This document shows, one piece after another, positions 8,076 through 16,250 of a stretch of 64,000 bases of DNA. Position 1 is the first letter of the stretch. Every line of letters starts with the position of its first letter. A model generated the notes under the pieces. The model saw only the letters and a list, made by a program, of their open reading frames with translations, searched no databases and was not told the DNA's origin. The position numbers and the translations under genes were made by a program. Origin of the DNA: Flavobacterium amnicola (GTDB taxonomy: Bacteria > Bacteroidota > Bacteroidia > Flavobacteriales > Flavobacteriaceae); NCBI RefSeq assembly GCF_004122165.1, contig NZ_SBKO01000002.1:186001-250000 (forward strand), read 5' to 3'.

Positions 8076-9935
8076 ATGAAGAAAAATTACCTACTATTAC
8101 TTTTGCTAAGTTCTGTTATTGGTCTTGCACAATGCCCTTCTAATCTTACTACCTATTATAGTTCGGCAACAGGTACAGGTGCAGCTCTAAAAACCCAATT
8201 ACACAATATTATAAAGGGGCATACTGACAGAGGTTATGCTGGTTTATGGGTTACATATCAAACTTCAGACAGAGATATTTTTACCGGAACAGGTTACGAA
8301 AATGATAATACCATTTATGATTTGTATTCAGAAAATCCAAATGGTACAGATCCTTATAATTTTACTTATAGTACGAGTCAATGTGGTACTTATTCTGTAG
8401 AAGGAGATTGCTATAATCGTGAGCATATGATTCCTCAATCAGTTTTTAGTTCATCCGCACCTATGGTATCTGATGCCCATTTTATTCCTCCTACAGATGG
8501 TAAAGTAAATGGCTATCGTTCTGATTATCCTCATGGACTAGTTGCTTCGGTAACTAGAACAATGATGAATGGCGCTAAAATGGGAAGCAGTGCTATTGCC
8601 GGTTATTCAGGACCAGTTTATGAACCTTTAGATGCTTTTAAAGGGGATATAGCTCGTATGTATTTTTATTTTGTAACCCGATATGAAAATACGGTGGCAG
8701 GCTATTCTTATGCCATGTTTAGTGGTAATTCCTACCCCGCAATTGATTCCGCTTTTTTAGCCATGTTGATTAACTGGCATAACAGTGACCCTGTAAGTGC
8801 CTTTGAGATCGCAAGAAATAATGCTATTTGTGCCAGACAGTACAATCGAAATCCTTATATTGATCATCCTGAATGGGTAGCTGCTGTTTGGGGTGCCGGT
8901 TCGTGTCCAGCAGATTCAGTCAATCCATCGGTTGTAACTGGTTTAACTTTAGGAACCACAACCTCTACAACAGTTTCATTAAGCTGGAATGCAGCTACTG
9001 ACAACACTGGAGTAACCAATTATGATGTTTATGTTAATGGTGTTAAGTATGCTTCAAGTGGAGGAAACACTTTTATTACTTTAACAGGATTAACACCTTC
9101 AACAACTTATTCTATTTATGTAGTTGCTAAAGATTGTCAAGGTAATATTTCTGCATCACCTTCTAACACTGTTAATCCTACAACGTCTACTGTTGTAGCT
9201 GGAACTGCTACTGAATTATTTTTCTCTGAATATGTTGAAGGAACAAGTAATAATAAAGCTTTAGAAATTATAAACTTAACAGGTTCGCCAGTAGATTTAT
9301 CCCTATATTCTATCAAAAGACAAACCAATGGAGCAGGAGCTTGGAGTTCAGGCTTGGCTTTAAGTGGTAATCTAGATACAGGAAGTGTCTTTTTTATTGT
9401 AAACTCTTTGACTGCTTCTCCATGTATCCCAGCTAGTACTGCAAATTTATCAACTGCAGCTGCTGAAATGACTTTTAATGGAAATGACCCAATTGGTTTA
9501 TTTAAAAGTGGAACATTAATAGATATCATTGGAACTTTTGATGGTGGAGCTGCTAATTTTTCAATTGATGAAACATTAAGACGCAGATCTACTGTTACTT
9601 CTCCAACGACAACTTTTAACAAAGCAACAGAATGGGATGTTTTAGCTTCAAATACTTGTGGTGGTTTAGGTGATGCTGCTTTAAATACATCTACTTTTAA
9701 TATGAATAGTTTCTCTATCTACCCTAACCCATCCAACGGTACTTTTAGAATTGACTATGACCCAACTATCGGAAACATTGATGTAGAAATTTATTCTACC
9801 CTTGGTCAAAAAGTTTTTGAAAAGCAAAATGTAGACAATCATATCGTTACTACTAATGGTCTTCAAAGTGGGGTTTATCTATTAAAAATCACAAACGAAT
9901 CAAAATCAACTTTCAAAAAAATAGTAATCAACTAA
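8076..9935 (+). CDS. Secreted EndA-type endonuclease with FN3, lamin-tail and T9SS domains (paralogue 2)
   Basis: A 619-residue secreted nuclease. Order of parts: signal peptide (1-18, '...GLAQ'); EndA domain with 'CYNREHMIPQSVF' (His117), 'DAHFIPPTDGKVNG' and 'GDIARMYFYFVTRYE'; one fibronectin type III domain (about 288-372, 'VTGLTLGTTTSTTVSLSW' to 'SPSNTVNPTT'); a lamin-tail-like domain (about 378-530, 'LFFSEYVEGTSNNKALEI' and 'GNDPIGLFKSGTLIDIIG'); and a T9SS type A sorting domain ('FSIYPNPSNGTFRI' to 'TFKKIVIN'). Lamin-tail domains are common partners of secreted nucleases in Bacteroidota. The gene has its own terminator. It is very similar to the next gene in all domains except the FN3 number. 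DNA versus RNA preference is unknown. Confidence 0.92.
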   Translation: MKKNYLLLLLLSSVIGLAQCPSNLTTYYSSATGTGAALKTQLHNIIKGHTDRGYAGLWVTYQTSDRDIFTGTGYENDNTIYDLYSENPNGTDPYNFTYSTSQCGTYSVEGDCYNREHMIPQSVFSSSAPMVSDAHFIPPTDGKVNGYRSDYPHGLVASVTRTMMNGAKMGSSAIAGYSGPVYEPLDAFKGDIARMYFYFVTRYENTVAGYSYAMFSGNSYPAIDSAFLAMLINWHNSDPVSAFEIARNNAICARQYNRNPYIDHPEWVAAVWGAGSCPADSVNPSVVTGLTLGTTTSTTVSLSWNAATDNTGVTNYDVYVNGVKYASSGGNTFITLTGLTPSTTYSIYVVAKDCQGNISASPSNTVNPTTSTVVAGTATELFFSEYVEGTSNNKALEIINLTGSPVDLSLYSIKRQTNGAGAWSSGLALSGNLDTGSVFFIVNSLTASPCIPASTANLSTAAAEMTFNGNDPIGLFKSGTLIDIIGTFDGGAANFSIDETLRRRSTVTSPTTTFNKATEWDVLASNTCGGLGDAALNTSTFNMNSFSIYPNPSNGTFRIDYDPTIGNIDVEIYSTLGQKVFEKQNVDNHIVTTNGLQSGVYLLKITNESKSTFKKIVIN

Positions 9936-9936
9936 C

Positions 9937-9966
9937 AAAAAAGCGGCTAATTAGCCGCTTTTTTTT
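9937..9966 (+). terminator. Rho-independent terminator after EndA paralogue 2
   Basis: Perfect 10-bp inverted repeat AAGCGGCTAA/TTAGCCGCTT at 9941-9960 flanked by A and T runs. It lies directly after the stop. Confidence 0.88.
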
Positions 9967-10312
9967 ATAACTATTTGTATTCTATATTGAAATCATACAC
10001 TTCTAAAAGAGTTATTTTTCATAGAAACAAAAACTAAAAAATGAGTAAAATCAGATAAAATTTTCTACAGAATAGATGAAAAAACCCTCGTAAATAAAGA
10101 ATTGTTAATAAAATTGTTATTAATTTTCATTAAAACGACCGCTGTGTCGTTTTTTTATTTCTATATTTCGCAAAATCAATTCGTTATCAATGAGTTAACA
10201 ATTAGTTAATGTTTAATTTAAAACCTTTTTTTTAACCAAAAGGATAACTTCGCAGATGAAATTTTAAAATGTAGAATCGTAAACAAATCCCAAAAACAAA
10301 AAACCACAACAA
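9967..10312. other. Non-coding spacer between EndA paralogues 2 and 3
   Basis: About 350 bp with no plausible gene on either strand. It contains a second hairpin-plus-T-run (10132-10157) and a weak -7-like TAACTTCG (10245-10252) before the ATG at 10313. The rest is AT-rich sequence in which I see nothing. A short non-coding transcript ending at the second hairpin is possible. Confidence 0.5.
10132..10157 (+). terminator. Terminator-like hairpin without an assigned gene
   Basis: Eight-bp stem AAAACGAC/GTCGTTTT (10132-10139, 10146-10153) with a 6-nt loop, running into seven T. It stands 172 bp after the previous terminator with no ORF between them. Confidence 0.65.
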
Positions 10313-12430
10313 ATGAAACAAAAACTACAATTACTTGTATTCCTACTATCCTTTGGTTGCTTTGCACAAGCTCCTGCTGGATACTATAACACGGCAACCG
10401 GGACCGGTTATACCCTAAAAACACAATTATATAACATTATCAAAGGTCATACCGATAGAGGCTATGCTGGTCTGTGGACTACCTATCAAACATCGGATAG
10501 AGACAACCAAAATGAAAACGACAATACTATTTTCGATTTGTATTCGGAAAATCAATCGGGTGCCGATCCATACAATTACGCTTATAGTACCGGACAATGT
10601 GGAACCTACGCCGTTGAAGGTGATTGCTACAATCGCGAACACATGATTCCACAATCTGTTTTTAATTCTTCTGCTCCAATGGTTTCAGATGCACACTTCA
10701 TTCCTCCTACCGACGGAAAAGTTAACGGAATGCGCGCCGATTACCCTCATGGAAATGTAGCAACTGCCTCTTGGACATCGCAAAATGGAAGTAAATTAGG
10801 TACTAGTGCTGTTTCTGGTTATACTGGAACTGTTTTTGAACCGAATGCAGCATTCAAAGGAGATATTGCTCGTATGTATTTTTATTTTGCAACGCGTTAT
10901 GAAAACACTGTGGCTGGATATTCTTTTAATATGTTCAATGGAACCAGTAATCAGGTTTTTACTACCGCATTTAGAGATATGCTTTTAGCATGGCATGCTG
11001 CCGATCCAGTAAGTTCTCGTGAAATTGCCCGTAATAACGCAATTTATGCTCGTCAAGGAAACAGAAATCCTTATATCGATAATCCAAGTTATGTGAATAT
11101 GATTTGGGGAGGCGCAGCACCTGATACAACAGCTCCTTCTGTTCCTGCTGGATTAGTAGCTTCAAATATTACACAAACTGGATGTACACTTTCTTGGTCA
11201 TCATCAACAGATAATGTTGCTGTTACTGGTTATAATGTTTACCAAGGTACAACTTTAAAAACAACAGTTACTTCAACTTCTGCCTCTATAACGGGATTAA
11301 CCGCAGGAACTGCTTATTCTTTTTCAGTTAAAGCAAAAGATGCCGCTGGAAATCTTTCTGCTTCAAGTACAAGTGTTAATGTGACAACAACAGCACCTGC
11401 AGATACAACTCCTCCTACAACTCCATCGGCGTTAGTCGCTTCAAATGTTACACAAACTGGTTGTACATTATCATGGACAGCTTCCTCTGATAATACTGGA
11501 GTAACTGGTTATGATGTATATCAAGGTGCCACTTTAAAAACAACAGTAGCCTCAACTTCAGCTGCAATAACAGGATTAACAGCTGCAACATTATATTCTT
11601 TTTCAGTTAGAGCTAAAGATGCAGCTGGAAATATATCAGCCTCAAGTACTGCTATAAATGTTACAACAACCTCTGCAAGTCCTTCAATTACTGAATTATA
11701 TTTCTCTGAATATTTAGAAGGATCTTCTAACAATAAAGCTCTAGAAATTGCTAATGCAACTGGGGCATCTATCAACCTTTCAATTTATTCTGTAAAAAAA
11801 CAAACAAACGGTGCAGGAACTTGGAGTACAGGTTTAGCATTAAGCGGAACATTAGTGAACAACGCTAAATTCGTTATTGTAAATAGTGCTATTGCTTCTG
11901 CATGTTATTCGACTGCAACAGCTAACATTTCAACTGCAGCAGGAGAGATGACATTTAATGGAAATGATGCGGTAGGTTTATTCAAAAATGGAGTTTTAAT
12001 TGATGTTATTGGAATATTTAATGGTGGAACGGCTAATTTCTCAGCAGATGAAACATTGAGAAGAAAAACTACTGCCATTGTTCCAGCAACAACTTTCAAT
12101 AAAACTAACGATTGGGATGTTTTAGCTATAGATACTTGTAGTGGATTAGGAAGCCGTATGGCAAGTCCAACTCAATTAACAGCTACTACTATTTCTTCAA
12201 CTGATTTTAATATCTATCCAAATCCAACAAATGGAGATTTCAACATCTACTTTAATAATATGGAAAAAGAGTATGCTATCGAAATCTATACTATTTTAGG
12301 TAAAAAAGTTTTTGAAAAATCTGGTGTAACCACCACAAACAATAAGGTTTCACAACTACAAACGGGCGTTTACCTGGTTAAAATTACCAGAGATTCCGAT
12401 ACAGTTGTCAAGAAAGTTATTATCAACTAA
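10313..12430 (+). CDS. Secreted EndA-type endonuclease with two FN3, lamin-tail and T9SS domains (paralogue 3)
   Basis: A 705-residue secreted nuclease built like paralogue 2 but with two FN3 domains. Parts: signal peptide (1-19, '...GCFAQ'); EndA domain with 'CYNREHMIPQSVF' (His110) and 'GDIARMYFYFATRYE'; FN3-1 (about 276-360) and FN3-2 (about 369-455), which match each other at roughly 80% of residues by eye with a period of 93 residues (279 bp); a lamin-tail-like domain ('LYFSEYLEGSSNNKALEI', 'GNDAVGLFKNGVLIDVIG'); and a T9SS tail ('FNIYPNPTNGDFNI' to 'VVKKVIIN'). The internal FN3 pair is a recent tandem duplication. It probably degrades extracellular nucleic acids for nutrition or biofilm matrix turnover; this is inference from the family. 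Confidence 0.92.
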   Translation: MKQKLQLLVFLLSFGCFAQAPAGYYNTATGTGYTLKTQLYNIIKGHTDRGYAGLWTTYQTSDRDNQNENDNTIFDLYSENQSGADPYNYAYSTGQCGTYAVEGDCYNREHMIPQSVFNSSAPMVSDAHFIPPTDGKVNGMRADYPHGNVATASWTSQNGSKLGTSAVSGYTGTVFEPNAAFKGDIARMYFYFATRYENTVAGYSFNMFNGTSNQVFTTAFRDMLLAWHAADPVSSREIARNNAIYARQGNRNPYIDNPSYVNMIWGGAAPDTTAPSVPAGLVASNITQTGCTLSWSSSTDNVAVTGYNVYQGTTLKTTVTSTSASITGLTAGTAYSFSVKAKDAAGNLSASSTSVNVTTTAPADTTPPTTPSALVASNVTQTGCTLSWTASSDNTGVTGYDVYQGATLKTTVASTSAAITGLTAATLYSFSVRAKDAAGNISASSTAINVTTTSASPSITELYFSEYLEGSSNNKALEIANATGASINLSIYSVKKQTNGAGTWSTGLALSGTLVNNAKFVIVNSAIASACYSTATANISTAAGEMTFNGNDAVGLFKNGVLIDVIGIFNGGTANFSADETLRRKTTAIVPATTFNKTNDWDVLAIDTCSGLGSRMASPTQLTATTISSTDFNIYPNPTNGDFNIYFNNMEKEYAIEIYTILGKKVFEKSGVTTTNNKVSQLQTGVYLVKITRDSDTVVKKVIIN
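11150..11671 (+). repeat. Coding tandem duplication of an FN3 module
   Basis: Two copies, about 11150-11392 and 11429-11671, offset by 279 bp. They encode nearly parallel sequences that both contain 'TQTGCTLSW', 'KAKDAAGN' or 'RAKDAAGN', and 'NVTTT'. Confidence 0.85.
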
Positions 12431-12432
12431 AA

Positions 12433-12467
12433 AATAAAGCGCCAATTGGCGCTTTATTTTTTTCTAT
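12433..12467 (+). terminator. Rho-independent terminator after EndA paralogue 3
   Basis: Palindrome AATAAAGCGCC/GGCGCTTTATT around the centre AATT (12433-12458), followed by a T run. It lies 3 bp after the stop. Confidence 0.88.
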
Positions 12468-12483
12468 TTCAAATTTGAAATGC

Positions 12484-12491
12484 TAAATTTG
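12484..12491 (+). promoter_or_regulatory. -7 box TAAATTTG of purL
   Basis: Perfect TAnnTTTG match 26 bp before the purL ATG and just after the preceding terminator. Confidence 0.5.
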
Positions 12492-12517
12492 CATCACAAA
12501 ACAACAACACAATAACA

Positions 12518-15500
12518 ATGATTCATTTTTTTGGTAACTCAACCAATACCGTTTTTGCTTTACAAACGCAAAACGAATTATCGACAGAAGATATCTCAAA
12601 ATTAAACTGGCTTTTTGGCGACGCACATAAAATAGAAAAATCCGTACTAGCGGATTTTTTTGTTGGTCCCCGTGCCGCAATGGTGACTCCCTGGAGCACT
12701 AATGCCGTTGAAATTACTCAAAACATGGGTATCACTGGTATTATTAGAATTGAAGAATTCGAAAAAGTTACACCTGATTTTTCTGATTTTGATCCAATGC
12801 TATCCCAAAAATACACAGAGCTTAATCAGGATATTTATACCATAAACATTCAACCGGAAGCCATTTTAGAAATCGATGATATTGATGGCTATAACAAACA
12901 AGAAGGCTTGGCTTTAAGTTTAGAAGAAGTAGACTATTTGAATAATTTATCAACCAAACTTGGAAGAAAATTAACGGATTCAGAAATATTTGCGTTCTCA
13001 CAAGCCAATTCAGAACACTGTCGTCACAAAATATTCAACGGAACTTTTGTAATTGACGGAGAAGAAAAAGCAACTTCTTTATTCAAACTGATTAAAAAAA
13101 CATCGGAAACCAATCCAAATGATATTGTTTCGGCCTATAAAGACAATGTGGCTTTTGTAAAGGGACCACGTGTCACCCAATTTGCTCCGAAAACAGCAGA
13201 CAAACCCGATTTCTACGAAGAAAAAGAGTTTGATTCGGTACTTTCCTTAAAAGCAGAAACCCACAACTTCCCTACTACTGTCGAACCCTTCAACGGAGCA
13301 GCAACAGGTTCTGGAGGAGAAATTCGGGACCGTTTAGCAGGTGGACAAGGTTCTTTGCCTTTAGCAGGGACTGCAGTGTACATGACTTCTTATTCTCGTC
13401 TAGAAAAAGAAAGAGTTTGGGAAGAAAAAATGAACGAAAGACCTTGGCTGTACCAAACACCAATGGATATATTGATTAAAGCTTCCAATGGAGCTTCGGA
13501 TTTCGGAAATAAATTCGGACAACCCTTAATTACTGGTTCTATCCTTACGTTCGAACACGAAGAGAATAACCGTAAAATTGGTTACGACAAAGTAATCATG
13601 CAAGCTGGTGGAATTGGTTACGGAAAATTAGATCAAGCCATTAAAAAGAAACCTTCAGCAGGCGATAAAATTGTAATTCTTGGCGGTGAAAATTATAGAA
13701 TCGGAATGGGCGGTGCTGCAGTTTCATCTGCAGATACAGGTGCTTTTGGTTCTGGAATTGAATTAAATGCCATTCAACGTTCTAATCCAGAAATGCAAAA
13801 ACGTGCTGCTAATGCTATTCGTGGTTTGGTAGAAAGTGATAATAACCCAATTGTTTCTATTCACGATCATGGTGCTGGTGGGCATTTAAATTGTTTATCA
13901 GAATTAGTGGAAGATACAGGTGGTTTAATCGATTTGGACAAACTGCCAGTCGGTGATCCTACCCTTTCGGCCAAAGAAATCATCGGAAACGAATCTCAAG
14001 AACGAATGGGATTAGTGATTGGAGAAGAAAATATTGACATTCTTCAGAAAATTGCCGACAGAGAGCGTTCGCCTATGTATCAAGTGGGTGAGGTAACTTC
14101 AGATCATCGTTTTACTTTCGAATCCAAAACTACAGGTGCAAAACCGATGGATTATGCTTTGGAAGATTTCTTCGGAAGTTCACCAAAGACCATCATGACT
14201 GACACTACAATTGATAGAAATTACAGCAATTCCGAATATAATTCAAAAGAAATCCCAACCTATTTAGAACAAGTTTTACAATTAGAAGCTGTAGCTTGTA
14301 AAGACTGGTTAACCAATAAAGTTGACCGTTGTGTTGGAGGAAAAGTTGCCAAACAACAATGTGCTGGACCCTTACAATTGCCTTTAAACAATGTAGGTGT
14401 AATGGCTTTAGACTTCAAAGGAAAAGAAGGAATTGCGACTTCAATTGGTCACGCTCCTATTTCATCTTTGATTGATCCCGTTGCAGGTACAAGAAATGCC
14501 ATTGCAGAATCGCTTTCTAACTTAATTTGGGCGCCGTTAAAAGACGGTTTAGATTCTGTTTCATTATCCGCAAACTGGATGTGGGCCTGTAAAAATGAAG
14601 GTGAAGATGCTCGTTTATACCAAGCTGTTCAAAGTTGTTCAGATTTTGCTATCGAATTAGGAATCAACATTCCAACAGGAAAAGATTCGCTTTCAATGAA
14701 ACAAAAATATCCGAATGATGAAGTAATTGCACCAGGAACGGTTATTATTTCAGCAGCAGGAAATTGTTCCAATATTACGAAAGTGGTAGAACCAGTTTTA
14801 CAACGTAATGGCGGAAATATTTACTATTTAAATTTATCTCAAGATACTTTCAAATTAGGAGGTTCATCATTCAATCAAACACAAAATAAAGTTGGAAATG
14901 AAACACCAACTATTAAAAATGTCGATTTCTTCAAGAAAGCTTTTAATACGTTACAAAATTTAATTAAAGAAAGAAAAATCAAAGCGGGTCACGATATTGG
15001 AAGTGGTGGTTTGATCACCACTTTATTAGAAATGTGTTTTGCGGATGTGAATTTAGGTGCGAATTTCGACTTAACTGCTATCCATGAAAATGATTCTACT
15101 AAATTATTGTTTTCTGAAAATATTGCTGTTGTTTTCCAAGCGGATGCTGAAGTGGAAGCTACATTTAAAGCGAATGGAATTGAGATTTTTAATATTGGAA
15201 CAGTAACTAATTCAGATTCCGTTTCGATTACAAACTTTGATGATACTTTCAATTTAAGTGTTTCAAAATATAGAAATGCATGGTTTAAAACTTCTTATTT
15301 ATTAGATCAAAAACAATCTAAAAACGGAAAAGCAAAAGAGCGTTTTGAAAATTTTGCAAATCAACCTTTGCAATTTACTTTCCCAGCTCATTTTGATGGA
15401 ACCCTACGACAAGCTCAGGGTGACATTGCTCCTGTTGGTTCAAGACCAAAAGCAGCCATTATTCGTGAAAAAGGAAGTAATTCTGAGCGTGAAATGGCCA

Positions 15501-16192
15501 ATGCGATGTATTTAGCAGGTTTTGATGTCAAAGACGTGCACATGACCGATTTGATTACGGGTCGTGAAACGTTAGAAGACATTCAGTTCATTGGAGCTGT
15601 TGGTGGCTTCTCAAATTCAGATGTTTTAGGTTCTGCCAAAGGTTGGGCTGGTGCCTTTTTATACAATGAAAAAGCCAATACTGCTTTGAAAAACTTCTTT
15701 AAAAGAGAAGACACACTTTCAGTTGGAATTTGTAATGGTTGTCAGTTAATGATGGAATTAGAATTGATTACTCCAGAGCATGAAGTGCATGGAAAAATGA
15801 AGCATAACGATTCACACAAACACGAAAGTGGCTTTACATCAGTAAAAATTCAGAAAAATAATTCGGTGATGTTATCCAGTTTGGAAGGGGCAACTTTAGG
15901 GGTTTGGATTTCACATGGAGAAGGTAAATTCAACTTACCATTATCGGAAGAAAACTATAACATTGTTGCCAAATATGGTTACGAAGGGTATCCTGCGAAT
16001 CCAAATGGTTCCGATTATAACACCGCAATGATGTGTGATGCTTCAGGAAGACATTTGGTTACAATGCCTCATATTGAGCGTTCTACTTTCCCTTGGAACT
16101 GGGCAAACTATCCAACAAGAAGTCAGAAAGATGAAGTGACTCCATGGCTAGAGGCTTTTGTGAATGCCCGCAAATGGATAGAAAACAGATAA
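12518..16192 (+). CDS. purL: Phosphoribosylformylglycinamidine synthase, single-chain
   Basis: Converts FGAR, glutamine and ATP to FGAM, the fourth step of purine synthesis. The 1224-residue protein is the large form that fuses the synthetase to its glutaminase (PurL+PurQ). The FGAM synthase core has 'AETHNFPTTVEPFNGAATGSGGE' style motifs (seen as 'AETHNFPTTVEPFNGA' and 'GSGGEIRDRLAGGQGS'). The glutaminase domain starts near residue 980 ('RPKAAIIREKGSNSERE') and has nucleophile Cys1072 in 'GICNGCQLMMEL', with 'HGEGKF' near the end. Residues 962-969 ('TLRQAQGD') in the linker between the two parts look like a translated interspersed repeat (15404-15430). It is monocistronic, with its own -7 box and terminator. 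Confidence 0.97.
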   Translation: MIHFFGNSTNTVFALQTQNELSTEDISKLNWLFGDAHKIEKSVLADFFVGPRAAMVTPWSTNAVEITQNMGITGIIRIEEFEKVTPDFSDFDPMLSQKYTELNQDIYTINIQPEAILEIDDIDGYNKQEGLALSLEEVDYLNNLSTKLGRKLTDSEIFAFSQANSEHCRHKIFNGTFVIDGEEKATSLFKLIKKTSETNPNDIVSAYKDNVAFVKGPRVTQFAPKTADKPDFYEEKEFDSVLSLKAETHNFPTTVEPFNGAATGSGGEIRDRLAGGQGSLPLAGTAVYMTSYSRLEKERVWEEKMNERPWLYQTPMDILIKASNGASDFGNKFGQPLITGSILTFEHEENNRKIGYDKVIMQAGGIGYGKLDQAIKKKPSAGDKIVILGGENYRIGMGGAAVSSADTGAFGSGIELNAIQRSNPEMQKRAANAIRGLVESDNNPIVSIHDHGAGGHLNCLSELVEDTGGLIDLDKLPVGDPTLSAKEIIGNESQERMGLVIGEENIDILQKIADRERSPMYQVGEVTSDHRFTFESKTTGAKPMDYALEDFFGSSPKTIMTDTTIDRNYSNSEYNSKEIPTYLEQVLQLEAVACKDWLTNKVDRCVGGKVAKQQCAGPLQLPLNNVGVMALDFKGKEGIATSIGHAPISSLIDPVAGTRNAIAESLSNLIWAPLKDGLDSVSLSANWMWACKNEGEDARLYQAVQSCSDFAIELGINIPTGKDSLSMKQKYPNDEVIAPGTVIISAAGNCSNITKVVEPVLQRNGGNIYYLNLSQDTFKLGGSSFNQTQNKVGNETPTIKNVDFFKKAFNTLQNLIKERKIKAGHDIGSGGLITTLLEMCFADVNLGANFDLTAIHENDSTKLLFSENIAVVFQADAEVEATFKANGIEIFNIGTVTNSDSVSITNFDDTFNLSVSKYRNAWFKTSYLLDQKQSKNGKAKERFENFANQPLQFTFPAHFDGTLRQAQGDIAPVGSRPKAAIIREKGSNSEREMANAMYLAGFDVKDVHMTDLITGRETLEDIQFIGAVGGFSNSDVLGSAKGWAGAFLYNEKANTALKNFFKREDTLSVGICNGCQLMMELELITPEHEVHGKMKHNDSHKHESGFTSVKIQKNNSVMLSSLEGATLGVWISHGEGKFNLPLSEENYNIVAKYGYEGYPANPNGSDYNTAMMCDASGRHLVTMPHIERSTFPWNWANYPTRSQKDEVTPWLEAFVNARKWIENR
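15404..15430 (+). repeat. Possible interspersed repeat translated inside the purL linker
   Basis: The DNA contains CTACGACAAGCTCAGGGTGA followed by CATTGCT. It encodes Leu-Arg-Gln-Ala-Gln-Gly-Asp between the synthetase and glutaminase parts. I recall this 'ACGACAAGCTCAGGGTGACA' sequence as a common short dispersed repeat in Bacteroidota genomes. Only one copy is visible here. Confidence 0.45.
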
Positions 16193-16209
16193 TAACAAAA
16201 ATTCATATT

Positions 16210-16250
16210 AAAACAGTTCTTTCAAAATAATGTAAGGACTGTTTTTTTTT
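16210..16250 (+). terminator. Rho-independent terminator of purL
   Basis: Arms AAAACAGTTCTT and AAGGACTGTTTT (16210-16221, 16234-16245), 12 bp with one G-T pair, followed by a T run to 16250. It abuts the stop codon of the convergent kinase gene. Confidence 0.82.

Noticed and set aside
9137..9622. A 161-codon open frame on the minus strand inside the second nuclease gene.
   Set aside because: It is antisense to the FN3 and lamin-tail coding region and shows no domain or start signal.
10099..10117. GAATTGT and AAATTGT near each other before the third nuclease gene.
   Set aside because: The period is 12 bp, not 21, and the flanks do not match the operator module; it is AT-rich background.
11150..11671. 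Tandem repeat that could be taken for a CRISPR-like or satellite array.
   Set aside because: The 279-bp period is in frame and encodes two FN3 domains.
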